From NCBI RefSeq assembly GCF_003719725.1, contig NZ_RIAX01000004.1, positions 62,001-126,000 of the forward strand: a DNA stretch of 64,000 bases, in the 5' to 3' direction. How positions within the stretch are numbered: position 1 is the stretch's first letter; every line of letters starts with the position of its first letter. Under the pieces are notes generated by a model. The model was not told the origin of the DNA and searched no databases. It saw only the letters and a list, made by a program, of their open reading frames with translations. A program made the translations under genes and the position numbers. This DNA is from Planococcus salinus (GTDB taxonomy: Bacteria; Bacillota; Bacilli; Bacillales_A; Planococcaceae). Below, piece by piece: positions 1-9,036 of the stretch.

Positions 1-24
1 CTCTTCAGCTGCGCGTTCCATCCA

Positions 25-3000
25 TTATGCAGTTTTCTCTTTCCGGTGGCTGACACGGTGAAACACCAGGTAAAGAGCCGGAATCATGATCAATGTAAAG
101 AGACTGGAGAACGCAAGTCCGGCAATGATGGTGATAGCCAAAGGCTCGAACAGCGGATCTCCTGAAAGCGCCACTGGAATCAGAGCGACAATCGAAGTCA
201 CCGACGTCAAAATGATCGGCTTGATGCGGGCATAGCCTGATTCCATAATAGCTTCTTTGATTTCGAAGTCACCCGATAAACGGCGGGCTTCCACAAAATC
301 GATCAGCACGACGGCATTGCGAACCACAATCCCTGTCAATGAGACGATCCCCATGACGCCGAGGAAACTGAGCGGTGTCTGAGTGATAAACAGGCCGAGG
401 ATTGCACCGGATATGCCCAGATATACAGCAATCAGCACCAGGAACGGCAAACTGAACGATTTAAACTGGAAGGCAATGACGAGATAAACGAGCAACAGCA
501 CTACCATGAACAGAATTCCGATTTCAGCAAAGAAATCTTCCTGCGCCGAATTTTCCCCGCCTGTTGAAACCGTATAACCTTCCGGCAAAGAAGAACGCTC
601 GCTGTCCACTACATCCAGCATACTGCTTTCAAAGCCATCGCTTGTGCCAAATGCTTTTAATGTAATGGCACGCTCCGCCTCCACATGGGGCACTTGGGCG
701 ATGGAAGTTGTCTGTTCCGCTTCCAGTAATTCGTCCATACCGATCAACTGCGGCGGTCCTTCCCCGGTTGTCTGCGGAATGGTGAATTCCGACAGATCAA
801 TTTCCTGGCCTTCTTCAATGCCATCCTGCTTCAAAAAGACTTCATAAGGCATTTGGCCTTCGTAGACGGTATAGAGGGGAACCCCTTGCGTCAGCAGCTG
901 AAGCTGATTGGTCACCATGCTGAGCGCAATGTTATTTTGTTCAAGCGCTTCCCTCTGCGGCACGTATTCAATTGTCGGAATGGATTCTCCCAAATTATCC
1001 GTCACGACATCTGCGCCATTTTCGAGCATCTGCTGTTTCAGAGAATCACGAAGACTCTCCAGCTCGACAAGGTCCTGTCCGGACACCGTAACCGTTACCG
1101 GCGCACCGACAGGCGGTCCCTGTACAATCGTATCGAGGAAAATTTCCGCCTCTGGATAGCGATCACGCAATTCCTCCTGCCATTTATCGATAAACGCGGA
1201 AGCTGATGTACTTTCCCGGTCAATACGGAATGCCACTTGGCCTGTGTTGGCACCGGTATTATCCATCGAAGCTGCGAATAAACTCGGCAGGCCTTCTCCG
1301 GTAAAGACAGCGGTTTCGGTAATGTCTTCATCTTCCGACTGCAATTGCTGCGTCAATTCAGCAAGGAATTCATCCGTTTCTTCAATCGTCGTCCCTTCAG
1401 CAAGCCGGACATCCATCGTCACTTCTTTGCGGTCGGCTTCCGGGAAAAACTCAAACGGCGTGAAAAACGCCAGTGACAGCAAGCCTGTCGAAACCACAAG
1501 GCCTGAAATACCGACCAGTAACGGACGCTTCAAAATACCCCGTAAAACTTTTTGCGAATAAAACCCAGCCAGCTTTTCAAGCGGCTTCCCTAAAAATCCG
1601 GGTGTGTCGGAAATGGCTTTCGGCTTCCGCTTCGTTTTCATGTATTGCATAATCGGCACAAGTGTCACCGATAAAATTGTGGATGCAATAATTGTCGTAA
1701 TCAAAATACTCGGCAACGCTTTGATGAACGCTCCGTTTCCGCCTGACAAAAACAGCAGAGGGGAAAACGTGACAACAATCGCCAAACTGGAAGAAATGAT
1801 GGAAGAATACACTTCTTTAACACCTCTTACCGCCCCTTCGCGCGGCGTATCCCCCAATTTGTAGCGGCGCTGTATATTGTCGTTCACCACAATACTGTCA
1901 TCCACCAGGATTCCGATTGCGATAATCAGACCGATTACGGAAATCTGATTCAAATCGACACCCATCGATGGAATAGGGATCAGTCCGACCAACACGGAAG
2001 CCAGGACAGTCAACGCTACAGCCAAGGCTCCGAACAACGTCAAACCGGCTGTCGTCGTGATCAGTACCGCAATCACAGCAATCAATAAAGAAATATACAG
2101 GCTGTCAAAAATGGAATTGACATTGTCAGCCTGCGATTCGTACTTATCGGCCTGAACGCCGGCAGGCAAAGATTCTGCAAAGTCATCGATGACCCGCGAG
2201 ACATTTTCATCTACAGAAGGGACATCCTGACCGGTCTGCAGGAAGACCGTATAGGAAATGGCCGGCTGCCCTTCATACGTCACGATATCCGTCGTCTCTT
2301 CGTCAACAATTTCAATCTCGGCAATTTCACTCAAAGGCGTTGCAGAAGAACCGACCTGCAGCTGTTCCAGCTTTTCAATGCCTTCGTTTTGACGGACAGT
2401 CAACGAAAGACGTTCATTGCCATTGTCATGAGTTCCCAGTGACAGCGGCTGGTTAGCCTGACGAAGTGATTCCAGCACTTCGAACGGCTGCAGCTGGTTT
2501 GCTGCCAGCTGCTCGCTTTGAAGCTCGATCACCACTTGCTGGGAATTTATCCCTTTGACGGTCGTCCCCGCAACGCCCGGGACTGCCTCCACGTCAGCGG
2601 ACAAGTCCATCAGCGCCTGTTCCATGCCCGCCAGTTCTGCCTCATCTCCGTAAAACATGTAAGAAACGAGCGGAAACGTCAGGTCCAGCGGCTCGACAGT
2701 CGTTTCCTGGACTTGTTCCGGGAATTGTCCTGAGGCTTGCTGTGCCTGTTGCTGGATGGTATTGACCAGTTCATCCGGTTCAATGCCGTCCTCGATTTCC
2801 AGCGTAATAACCGAAGCGGAGTTCGCGGAGACTGACTGCATCGAAGAAATCCCGTCGACATTCTGGATCTCCTGTTCTATCGGTGTTGTAATGGTCGTTT
2901 CGATTTCTTCCGGTCCCGCTCCCGGCAAAACGGTCGACACCAGAATGAGATTAGGCGCCGTTTCCGGTATTTCCCGCTGCGGCAATGTCATAAAAGTATA

Positions 3001-3069
3001 GACACCCACCAGCATAAAGATAAAAATCAAAAACAGAAATAATTTTCCCCGTTCCAATATGTATGTCAT
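25..3069 (-). CDS. RND-family efflux permease (AcrB/SwrC superfamily)
   Basis: This 1014-residue protein has the length and layout of an RND inner-membrane pump: a first membrane segment at about residues 8-28, a large extracytoplasmic loop, five or six membrane segments at about 320-470, a second large loop, and a final membrane cluster at about 840-1005. The fourth segment reads GILVDDSIVV, with the Asp-Asp pair that relays protons in AcrB. The TM10 region reads VVRNAVVLIDF. No membrane-fusion partner is visible in the window. Gram-positive members such as SwrC also work without an outer-membrane channel, exporting lipopeptides or drugs; the substrate cannot be read here. The ATG start follows AAAGGAGAAAG. 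Just upstream are two direct copies of TTGTATAACA (about 3088-3109), a possible operator or promoter element. Confidence 0.9.
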   Translation of the reverse strand: MTYILERGKLFLFLIFIFMLVGVYTFMTLPQREIPETAPNLILVSTVLPGAGPEEIETTITTPIEQEIQNVDGISSMQSVSANSASVITLEIEDGIEPDELVNTIQQQAQQASGQFPEQVQETTVEPLDLTFPLVSYMFYGDEAELAGMEQALMDLSADVEAVPGVAGTTVKGINSQQVVIELQSEQLAANQLQPFEVLESLRQANQPLSLGTHDNGNERLSLTVRQNEGIEKLEQLQVGSSATPLSEIAEIEIVDEETTDIVTYEGQPAISYTVFLQTGQDVPSVDENVSRVIDDFAESLPAGVQADKYESQADNVNSIFDSLYISLLIAVIAVLITTTAGLTLFGALAVALTVLASVLVGLIPIPSMGVDLNQISVIGLIIAIGILVDDSIVVNDNIQRRYKLGDTPREGAVRGVKEVYSSIISSSLAIVVTFSPLLFLSGGNGAFIKALPSILITTIIASTILSVTLVPIMQYMKTKRKPKAISDTPGFLGKPLEKLAGFYSQKVLRGILKRPLLVGISGLVVSTGLLSLAFFTPFEFFPEADRKEVTMDVRLAEGTTIEETDEFLAELTQQLQSEDEDITETAVFTGEGLPSLFAASMDNTGANTGQVAFRIDRESTSASAFIDKWQEELRDRYPEAEIFLDTIVQGPPVGAPVTVTVSGQDLVELESLRDSLKQQMLENGADVVTDNLGESIPTIEYVPQREALEQNNIALSMVTNQLQLLTQGVPLYTVYEGQMPYEVFLKQDGIEEGQEIDLSEFTIPQTTGEGPPQLIGMDELLEAEQTTSIAQVPHVEAERAITLKAFGTSDGFESSMLDVVDSERSSLPEGYTVSTGGENSAQEDFFAEIGILFMVVLLLVYLVIAFQFKSFSLPFLVLIAVYLGISGAILGLFITQTPLSFLGVMGIVSLTGIVVRNAVVLIDFVEARRLSGDFEIKEAIMESGYARIKPIILTSVTSIVALIPVALSGDPLFEPLAITIIAGLAFSSLFTLIMIPALYLVFHRVSHRKEKTA

Positions 3070-3152
3070 AAGCTTTCTCCTTTTCTTTTGTATAACAATT
3101 GTATAACATCATCAGCGTAAGCACCAATTTAAAGCAAAGCAAATCGAACAAA

Positions 3153-3175
3153 AGCTGCCAGTTGACCCGGCAGCT
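3153..3175 (-). terminator. Intrinsic terminator of the small membrane-protein gene
   Basis: AGCTGCC pairs with GGCAGCT around a 9-base loop. On the minus strand it is followed by TTTTGTT. It overlaps the stop codon of the gene ending at 3174. Confidence 0.6.
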
Positions 3176-3422
3176 AGTCAGAAAAGTTATACCAGTGGTG
3201 TTTCATGTAGTAGGCACCGGCTAACAGCAGGAGAGGGGGCACGATGCATAACCGGAACCAAATTCCTGAGCCTCCCATGAAAATCAGCAACATCGGCGGC
3301 AGCAACGCGGTTCCACTCCATGCCAGCGCTTTCCAGGAGCGCTTCCATATTCCCCAGATAAACAGCACTGCCGATAAGCCAATCAGAAACCACAAAAAGA
3401 TTCCTACAACGAACAATTCCAT
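3174..3422 (-). CDS. Small hypothetical membrane protein (82 aa)
   Basis: A short protein starting MELFVVGIFLW, with three predicted membrane helices at about residues 2-22, 30-47 and 53-70 and a C-terminal tail ending YMKHHWYNFSD. I do not recognise a family. The open frame extends further upstream, but the ATG at 3422 is chosen because it has a strong AAGGAGG about nine bases before it, and the upstream part is charged and unlike a protein start. It lies alone between the RND pump and the TraB-family gene, with its own terminator. Confidence 0.6.
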   Translation of the reverse strand: MELFVVGIFLWFLIGLSAVLFIWGIWKRSWKALAWSGTALLPPMLLIFMGGSGIWFRLCIVPPLLLLAGAYYMKHHWYNFSD

Positions 3423-3539
3423 CTGTTTCTTCCTCCTTCCCCGCTTGCTGCTCCTTGTTATTCTATACCCCATCTTTTCCGAAAGAATACAGGCTGAATG
3501 AAATAAACCCCCAAAGCAACTGTGCACCGAATACAAAAA

Positions 3540-3569
3540 AACCAATCAAAGCATCTGCCTTGATTGGTT
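3540..3569 (-). terminator. Intrinsic terminator after the TraB-family gene
   Basis: AACCAATCAA pairs with TTGATTGGTT across a 10-base loop. On the minus strand it is followed by a run of T (from 3540 downwards). It sits just downstream of the stop at 3580. Confidence 0.75.
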
Positions 3570-3579
3570 CAGAGTGTTC

Positions 3580-4746
3580 TTATAAATTTTCAAAAAATAG
3601 CCGGATCACATCGGCGCCGCCGATAAAAGTGCCAAGCGAACTGCCGACATTCGTCAATACGATGACAAGCAGGACACGTGTGACTTTATTGTCCCAGAAG
3701 CCTTTAATCGTAAAAACGTCTTTGGACAAAGTTTCAAAATCACCGACATTCGGCCGGCGGATTGACGCCTGGACGATACCGGAAAACCAGCCTGCCGCCA
3801 TCAGCGGATTCAAGGAACTGATCGGCGCCGCGAAAAATGCCGTCAATATGGCCAGCGGATGGCCAAGCGCCACGGTGGCTCCAATTGCCGCCAGGCTGCC
3901 GTTCCACAGGACCCAGCTGAGCGTCTGTTCCAAACCGGCGACCGGGTTGTTGTAGAACGTAAAAGCGATAATGGAAATAATGATCAACGGAATCGACCAT
4001 CCGATGATTTTCGGCCACTTCGATTTCGGCGGCACTTTTGACAACTCTTCCAGGTCATGTTCATGGTGAATCTCTTTCGTAATACCCGGCACGTGAGCCG
4101 CTCCCAGGACCGCCACCACTTTATTGCCGGGCGCTTGTTTGATCTTCTGCGCCAAGTATTGATCGCGTTCATCGATCAACGGTTTTTTAAGGCGCGGGAA
4201 GGCTTGTGTGAAATCGTCCAGCACGGCATTCAGCGTATCCTGCGACTTCATCTTTTCCAAATCCGCTTCGGAAATCGTCTCTTTGCTGAAAATACTGAAG
4301 AACACCGAAGTCAGAAGCTGGGCTTTGCCCATAAGCCCGATGTTTCCCCAGATCCGCGAAAAAGTCGTCTGGATGTTCCGGTCTGCCAGTACCAGCTCTG
4401 CACCGGTCTCTTTCGCCGACTCGATGCCCTGAATCATTTCCTGTCCCGGCTTGATGCCGAATTGGTCCGCCAGACGGTTTTGAAACGAGGAAATTGCCAG
4501 GCTCATCAACAGCAGACTCGCTTTTTTGTCTTTGATAACTTTAAAAATATCGGTTTCCTTCCATTTTGTGCTTTCTGTCACGGACTGATAACGCTGTGCA
4601 TCGAGTTCGATGCACACGGAATCCGGACGCTCTGCATGGATGACTTCCTTCACCTGCTCCGCACTTTGCCGTGAGACATGCGCTGTGCCGATTAAAATGA
4701 GTTCTTTGCCGTCTACTTGTATACGCGTAATATTTTCTTCAGGCAT
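3580..4746 (-). CDS. TraB/PrgY-family membrane protein
   Basis: A 388-residue protein with the TraB fold signatures: GTAHVSRQSAEQV at about residues 19-31, CIELDAQRY near 45-55, and VLGAAHVPGI near 215-225. These are followed by a hydrophobic C-terminal half with about four membrane segments (residues 245-380). PrgY of enterococcal conjugative plasmids, from the same family, lowers pheromone activity, and the fold is related to TIKI-type metalloproteases. Chromosomal bacterial members like this one have no settled function. The GAAGGAAG before the ATG supports the start. The gene is monocistronic, with a terminator downstream and a MITE-like repeat upstream. Confidence 0.85.
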   Translation of the reverse strand: MPEENITRIQVDGKELILIGTAHVSRQSAEQVKEVIHAERPDSVCIELDAQRYQSVTESTKWKETDIFKVIKDKKASLLLMSLAISSFQNRLADQFGIKPGQEMIQGIESAKETGAELVLADRNIQTTFSRIWGNIGLMGKAQLLTSVFFSIFSKETISEADLEKMKSQDTLNAVLDDFTQAFPRLKKPLIDERDQYLAQKIKQAPGNKVVAVLGAAHVPGITKEIHHEHDLEELSKVPPKSKWPKIIGWSIPLIIISIIAFTFYNNPVAGLEQTLSWVLWNGSLAAIGATVALGHPLAILTAFFAAPISSLNPLMAAGWFSGIVQASIRRPNVGDFETLSKDVFTIKGFWDNKVTRVLLVIVLTNVGSSLGTFIGGADVIRLFFENL

Positions 4747-4772
4747 GTTGTACTTCCTTCATAGAATTTATT

Positions 4773-5067
4773 TCTTTTCATTAATTGTGTAAGTTGAACC
4801 AATTACCTTTCCGTGCCGATATTCCGCAAACCAGCTGCGCTTTCCTGCGGGCTTGCGCTGAACTAACTCGGGCTCGGCGCCCGAGTGGATTTCAGCACTT
4901 CGCTATCCCGCTGGAGTCTCCGCTGTTTTGCTCCATATCTTTTATGGAAATAGAAAAAAACAGCTCCTTGCTCATTAAGCCAATAACTTTCCTGGAGCCG
5001 GCACATTCGCAAGTGAAGCGATCCGGAAGAGTTAATTCTTGTGTTCAACTTATACAGAATGAAAAGA
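4773..5067. mobile_element. MITE-like non-autonomous element, copy A
   Basis: About 295 bp with no coding sequence, bounded by long imperfect terminal inverted repeats. The left end (4773-4805) reads TCTTTTCATT then TGTGTAAGTTGAAC. The reverse complement of the right end (5032-5067) reads TCTTTTCATT then TGTATAAGTTGAAC. Inside is an inverted repeat at 4857-4896 (GCTGAA...TTCAGC enclosing ACTCGGGC...GCCCGAGT). The blocks GCCGATATTCCGCAAA, CAGCTGCGCTTTC and GGAGTCTCCGCTG...TTTGCTCCATATC recur in copy B at 47.5 kb. No clear target-site duplication is visible, and no matching transposase is in the window. Confidence 0.7.
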
Positions 5068-5207
5068 CTGTCTATTCATTTATAATGAATTACATCGGAG
5101 AAAATATCAATGCCGGAGCCCCGTTTTCGTGGATTGTCCGCATTGAATGTGTCCGCTTCTGCAAGGTCGCCGCTCAGCTTCTACACAAAACCAAGTTTCA
5201 GCACCTT

Positions 5208-5810
5208 TCAGGACAGGCGATACACCAAAAAACGCTCGCGCGGCTCTTTTTCGGCACCGGGAAGCACCACTTCCTGAAAGAGTTCAAATTGCGTCTGCCG
5301 TTCCAGATAGTCGGTGTAGTCAGCCGACGGGAAAAACAAGATCAAATCGACTTGCCGCGGTTCTGTTTCCGCGGAACGCAAAATCTTATTGACGACTGTC
5401 ATGAAAATCTGAACGGAAAATGGATTGAAAAAATAAAACTTGTTGTCCTGTGGTTTGATTTCATAGGATTGCGCAAGTCCGCATTCAAATTCAATTTCCC
5501 TGTTGGCACCTTTGTGCTTCTTTCCATAACGTTCCCGGTTTTTCAGTGCCTGCTTGAAAAATGCTTCACTCATTTCCACGCCGGTGCCACCCGTTCCGAA
5601 TAAGTGATGAGCATAAAAATTCAATCGCCCTTTGCCGCAGCCAAAATCGATCAGCCGGTCACTGCTGTCCAGTGGATAGACAGCAAATAAACGGTCCAGC
5701 AGCTCATAAGGCGTGGCTTCGTAACGGTGAAAATGCGGCGAATCATTAAAGCCATGCTGCTCTTTCGTCGTGGCAATGTTTAATAATTCATCGTATTGCC
5801 TGTCTCTCAC
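5208..5810 (-). CDS. Class I SAM-dependent methyltransferase
   Basis: A 200-residue Rossmann-fold methyltransferase with motif I LIDFGCGKGRLNF at about residues 49-61, the acidic motif II region GTGVEMSEAFF near 70-80, and a later NKFYFFNPF segment in the place of motif IV. The N-terminus carries RYEATPYELLDRL. The substrate is unknown. I place the start at a GTG (5810) because AGAGGTGG precedes it; longer TTG and ATG starts at 5855 and 5831 lack a ribosome site. The gene is monocistronic, divergent from the riboswitch-dapA unit and convergent with nothing. Copy A of the repeat element lies just downstream. Confidence 0.75.
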   Translation of the reverse strand: MRDRQYDELLNIATTKEQHGFNDSPHFHRYEATPYELLDRLFAVYPLDSSDRLIDFGCGKGRLNFYAHHLFGTGGTGVEMSEAFFKQALKNRERYGKKHKGANREIEFECGLAQSYEIKPQDNKFYFFNPFSVQIFMTVVNKILRSAETEPRQVDLILFFPSADYTDYLERQTQFELFQEVVLPGAEKEPRERFLVYRLS

Positions 5811-5918
5811 TTGACCACCTCTTTTTCGCATAATTTTTACGGATTTCTCTTGCAATTCACAAAAATATTTGGTACAGTCTAGCTAATTCAATATTTTCTT
5901 GCTTCGATTTATGAAGTG

Positions 5919-6091
5919 AGGATAGAGGCGCAAAAACCATCAGTACACAAGCCGAGGAGTATGAGCTCTTGGGACGTTTGTCGAAAGGGGAATTTGCCGA
6001 AGCGGTTGGAAGCTCATATTCCAATGCGCTGGGCCTGCTCTTGAAAAAAGGCAGGACTGTCATATAGGAAACTATATGGTGGGCTATCTGA
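5919..6091 (+). promoter_or_regulatory. Lysine riboswitch (L-box) aptamer upstream of dapA
   Basis: The conserved L-box landmarks occur in the correct order: GGATAGAGGCGC (P1 5' side and first core), AGTA, AAAGGGGA with TTGCCGAAG (P2/P3 core), GGCAGGACTGTCAT (signature CUGUCAU before P5), a P5 hairpin ATATAG-GAAA-CTATAT, and a P1 3' side CTATC that pairs with GATAG. A terminator follows directly and then dapA. In known members lysine binding stabilises P1 and favours termination, so dapA should be shut off by lysine. No start codon with a ribosome site gives a convincing peptide here. Confidence 0.9.
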
Positions 6092-6123
6092 TGCAGGAAC
6101 GATCGGTAAACATTGTTTCTACT

Positions 6124-6156
6124 GCAGCAACGGATCCCCCGTTGCTGCTTTTTTTG
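6124..6156 (+). terminator. Riboswitch-controlled terminator before dapA
   Basis: GCAGCAACGG pairs perfectly with CCGTTGCTGC, followed by a run of seven to eight T. It lies between the lysine aptamer and the dapA ribosome site, the position expected for the expression platform. Confidence 0.85.
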
Positions 6157-6221
6157 TTTATTCCTGAATGGCCCTCTCACCTCTAAGTTTTGAAAAAAAA
6201 TTAGAAAAGGGTGTGTGCTTT

Positions 6222-7103
6222 ATGAATTTCGGCCAAGTCATTACAGCAATGGTTACCCCATTTGATGCCAACGGTGAAATTGATTTTCAAGCAACAAGAA
6301 CATTAGTGGAACATTTGATAGAAAACGGCTCAGACGGAGTAGTTGTCGCCGGCACAACCGGTGAATCCCCGACTTTATCGGCAGAAGAGAAAGTGCAATT
6401 ATTTGAATTTGTCGTTGAAACCGTACATGGACGCATTCCGGTCATCGCCGGCACCGGTTCCAACAATACGCGCGCTTCGATTTCCTTGACGAGACAAGCA
6501 GAACAAGTGGGCGTTGACGGCATCATGCTGGTGACTCCATATTACAACAAACCATCACAGGAAGGCATGTTCCAGCATTTTCAGGCGATTGCGCAGGCGA
6601 CACGTTTACCGGTGATGCTTTATAACATTCCGGGCAGAAGCGTTGTCAATATGTCTCCGGACACCATCGTCCGCCTGTCGGAAATCGATAATATTGTTTC
6701 CGTCAAGGAAGCCAGCGGTGATTTGGATGCGGCAGCGGAAATTATCGAACGAACACCGGACAGCTTTACGGTCTACAGCGGTGATGACAGCCTTACACTG
6801 CCGATGTTGTCCATCGGCGGAACCGGCATTGTCTCAGTTTCCGCTCACATCATCGGCAATGAAATGCAGGAGATGGTCAGCAGCTTCAAGCAGGGAGATG
6901 TCGCAAAGGCCGCGGCAATCCACCGGAAATTACTGCCGACCATGAAAGCTGTGTTCGCAGCACCGAGCCCGTCACCAGTCAAAGCGGCACTTAACCTGGC
7001 AGGTGTCCAGGTCGGCGGCCTCCGCTTGCCGATGCTGCCGCTGAACGACGAAGAAATGACAGCGCTGAAGCAGGCTTTGCCACCAGAACTGGCTGTCAAT
7101 TAA
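6222..7103 (+). CDS. dapA: 4-hydroxy-tetrahydrodipicolinate synthase
   Basis: DapA condenses aspartate semialdehyde with pyruvate, the first committed step of lysine and diaminopimelate synthesis, in the cytoplasm. The 293-residue (beta/alpha)8 protein begins MNFGQVITAMVTPFD, very like Bacillus DapA. It shows GTTGESPTL (residues about 43-51), TPYYNKPSQEG (the catalytic Tyr region, about 130-140), and VKEASGDL with the Schiff-base lysine near 160. The ATG at 6222 is preferred over the upstream ATG at 6168, which would add an unrelated N-terminus and overlap the leader. The gene stands alone under a lysine riboswitch, and a bidirectional terminator follows. Confidence 0.95.
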   Translation: MNFGQVITAMVTPFDANGEIDFQATRTLVEHLIENGSDGVVVAGTTGESPTLSAEEKVQLFEFVVETVHGRIPVIAGTGSNNTRASISLTRQAEQVGVDGIMLVTPYYNKPSQEGMFQHFQAIAQATRLPVMLYNIPGRSVVNMSPDTIVRLSEIDNIVSVKEASGDLDAAAEIIERTPDSFTVYSGDDSLTLPMLSIGGTGIVSVSAHIIGNEMQEMVSSFKQGDVAKAAAIHRKLLPTMKAVFAAPSPSPVKAALNLAGVQVGGLRLPMLPLNDEEMTALKQALPPELAVN

Positions 7104-7120
7104 CTGAATGAAAAGACGTA

Positions 7121-7150
7121 AAAGCCTTCCTGGCATGCAGGAAGGCTTTT
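7121..7150. terminator. Bidirectional terminator between dapA and the SDR operon
   Basis: AAAAGCCTTCCTG pairs with CAGGAAGGCTTTT around a short GCAT loop. The A and T flanks make it serve both the plus-strand dapA and the convergent minus-strand dehydrogenase operon. Confidence 0.85.
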
Positions 7151-7157
7151 GTCTGTA

Positions 7158-8069
7158 TTATTTCCCTTTATGCTCTTTCTTCATCCGTTCCCTCACGCCG
7201 CCGTCCACTTCCGTTCCGTTCGGCATCGGTGTATGGAGACTGCCGGAAGTCGGTGCGGCAGGTGGCGCGTCTTCAATCACTTGCTGAACGAATTTGGCGT
7301 TCGCTTTTTCAGTGGTGCCCGGCATGATATGGCTTGAGAAAACCGTCGCTTTTGTTTTGGCCCCGACCGCCACCGTTTCCTGCGGCTTATCGATGGCACC
7401 GATGATGGCATCGATGACCAACTCCGGATCGTCCATCGGTTTCATCTCGGCAGCATGTCCCGTGTAATTGCCGGTATGTTCGAACCACGGCGTATCGGTC
7501 GCCCACGGGAGTACTGTGCAAACATGGATATCCGAAAATCCTTCCAGCTTCATTTCTTCGTTCAGCGCCGAGCTGAAGCCGGTAATGGCATGCTTGGATG
7601 CACTGTAGGCCGTATAATACGGGAACGCCACTTCGCTGGTGACGGACCCCAGATTGATCAGTGTGCCCTGCTTCATTTCCTTGAAATGACGCAGCGCGAA
7701 ATGGCTGCCATTGATGGTTCCTTTCACATTGATTTTGACCATCCGCGTCAAATCCTCCAGTGGAATCTCGGTAAACGGACCGATTGCCCCAATGCCCGCA
7801 TTATTAATCCACACATCGATCTTGCCAAATGAGCCCAGCGACGTTTCGAACAGCCGCGCCACATCCTCTTCTTCGCTGACATCGGTTGTTACAGCAATCG
7901 CTCGAGGTCCGAGCTCTTCGGCAAGAGCTTTGATCAACTCCGTACGGCGTGCAGCGAGGACCACATTGGCTCCTTCTGCCGCAAGCCGCCGCGCCACTCC
8001 TTTGCCAAAGCCGCTGGAAGCACCGGTGATGACAACGGTCATACCTTTCCGGGGCAGTTTTTTGGGCAT
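7158..8069 (-). CDS. Short-chain dehydrogenase/reductase, tandem paralogue 3
   Basis: A 303-residue classical SDR with the NAD(P)-binding TGASSGFGKG motif near residue 14, NNAGIG near 90, and the active-site pair YSASK (Tyr and Lys) near 158. It is about 50 residues longer than a minimal SDR. The extra C-terminal tail (PPAAPTSGSLH...GTEVDGGVRERMKK) is shared with the next two genes. The substrate is unknown. It is the last gene of a three-gene operon, 26 bases after its neighbour. The ATG has AAGGAGGAAT upstream. Confidence 0.88.
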   Translation of the reverse strand: MPKKLPRKGMTVVITGASSGFGKGVARRLAAEGANVVLAARRTELIKALAEELGPRAIAVTTDVSEEEDVARLFETSLGSFGKIDVWINNAGIGAIGPFTEIPLEDLTRMVKINVKGTINGSHFALRHFKEMKQGTLINLGSVTSEVAFPYYTAYSASKHAITGFSSALNEEMKLEGFSDIHVCTVLPWATDTPWFEHTGNYTGHAAEMKPMDDPELVIDAIIGAIDKPQETVAVGAKTKATVFSSHIMPGTTEKANAKFVQQVIEDAPPAAPTSGSLHTPMPNGTEVDGGVRERMKKEHKGK

Positions 8070-8095
8070 AATAATTCCTCCTTCGCGATTCTTTT

Positions 8096-9001
8096 TTATT
8101 TATTTTTGTTCTTCAGCCGTGCCCGCAGATCACCCGACACATCCGTCCCACCCGGCTTCGGTTCGTGTAAACTGCCGGACGTATACTTTGCCGGCGGTGC
8201 TTCCCGCATCATCTTCTGCAGCGATTTGCCGGTCAGCTTTTTGGTCGTTCCCGGTGTGACTGTGCCGGAAGTCGCGACTCCTTTCGCTTTAGCGCCCACT
8301 TCCACACCTTCCTGAGGTTCATCAAGAAGTCCGGTGATGACATCCACCACTTCCTGCGGGTCATCCGCTGGCCCGACCAGGATTTCGTGTCCGCTGTAAT
8401 TGCCTGCATGCTCGGTCCACGGTGTATCCGTAACCCATGGATCCACTGCGCAGACATGGATGTCTTCAAAGTTCTCCAGTTCCATTTCCTGATACAAACC
8501 GTGGCTCAGCCCCGATATGCCGTATTTGCTGGCCGTATAGGCAGCGCCGTAAGGCAAAGGGGTTTTGCTGGCAAAAGATGAGACGTTGATGAGCGTGCCA
8601 TGTTTTTGCTTTTTGAACTGATTCAGCGCCAGGTGGCTGCCGTACAAAGTGCCGAGAAAATTGACGTCCACGGTGCGGTTCAGATCGGCAAGCGGAGTGT
8701 CCGTAAAAGCGCCATAGGTACCGATTCCTGCGTTGTTGATCCAGACATCGATGTTGCCGAACTTGGACATGGCGGTTTCAAACAAACGAATCATGTCCTG
8801 CTGCCTGCTGACGTCGGTGGTCACCGCCACCGCATTGGGTCCGCAAGACTTGGCCAGCTTCTCAATTTCATCGGTGCGCCGCGCCGCCAGGACCACATTG
8901 GCCCCCTCGGAAGCCAGCTGCTGCGCTACTCCTTTGCCGATGCCGCTTGAAGTTCCGGTGATGACCACGGTCAATCCGTTACGTGATAGTTGTTTTGACA
9001 T
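8096..9001 (-). CDS. Short-chain dehydrogenase/reductase, tandem paralogue 2
   Basis: A 301-residue SDR with TGTSSGIGKG, NNAGIGTYG and YTASK in the expected places. The C-terminal extension PPAKYTSGSLHEPKPGGTDV closely matches the tails of both neighbours, showing that all three arose by duplication. The middle gene of the operon, with 35 bases upstream and 26 downstream. GGAGGAG precedes the ATG. Substrate not predictable. Confidence 0.88.
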   Translation of the reverse strand: MSKQLSRNGLTVVITGTSSGIGKGVAQQLASEGANVVLAARRTDEIEKLAKSCGPNAVAVTTDVSRQQDMIRLFETAMSKFGNIDVWINNAGIGTYGAFTDTPLADLNRTVDVNFLGTLYGSHLALNQFKKQKHGTLINVSSFASKTPLPYGAAYTASKYGISGLSHGLYQEMELENFEDIHVCAVDPWVTDTPWTEHAGNYSGHEILVGPADDPQEVVDVITGLLDEPQEGVEVGAKAKGVATSGTVTPGTTKKLTGKSLQKMMREAPPAKYTSGSLHEPKPGGTDVSGDLRARLKNKNK

Positions 9002-9036
9002 GTAAACTCCTCCAGTACGATAAACTGTATAACCCT

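Noticed and set aside
4785-5603. Long plus-strand open frame (272 codons)
   Set aside because: It runs across the MITE-like element and antisense to the methyltransferase gene, has no ribosome site and shows no protein-family pattern.
5857-6180. Minus-strand open frame of about 107 codons
   Set aside because: It is antisense to the lysine riboswitch and terminator, whose structures explain the sequence better.
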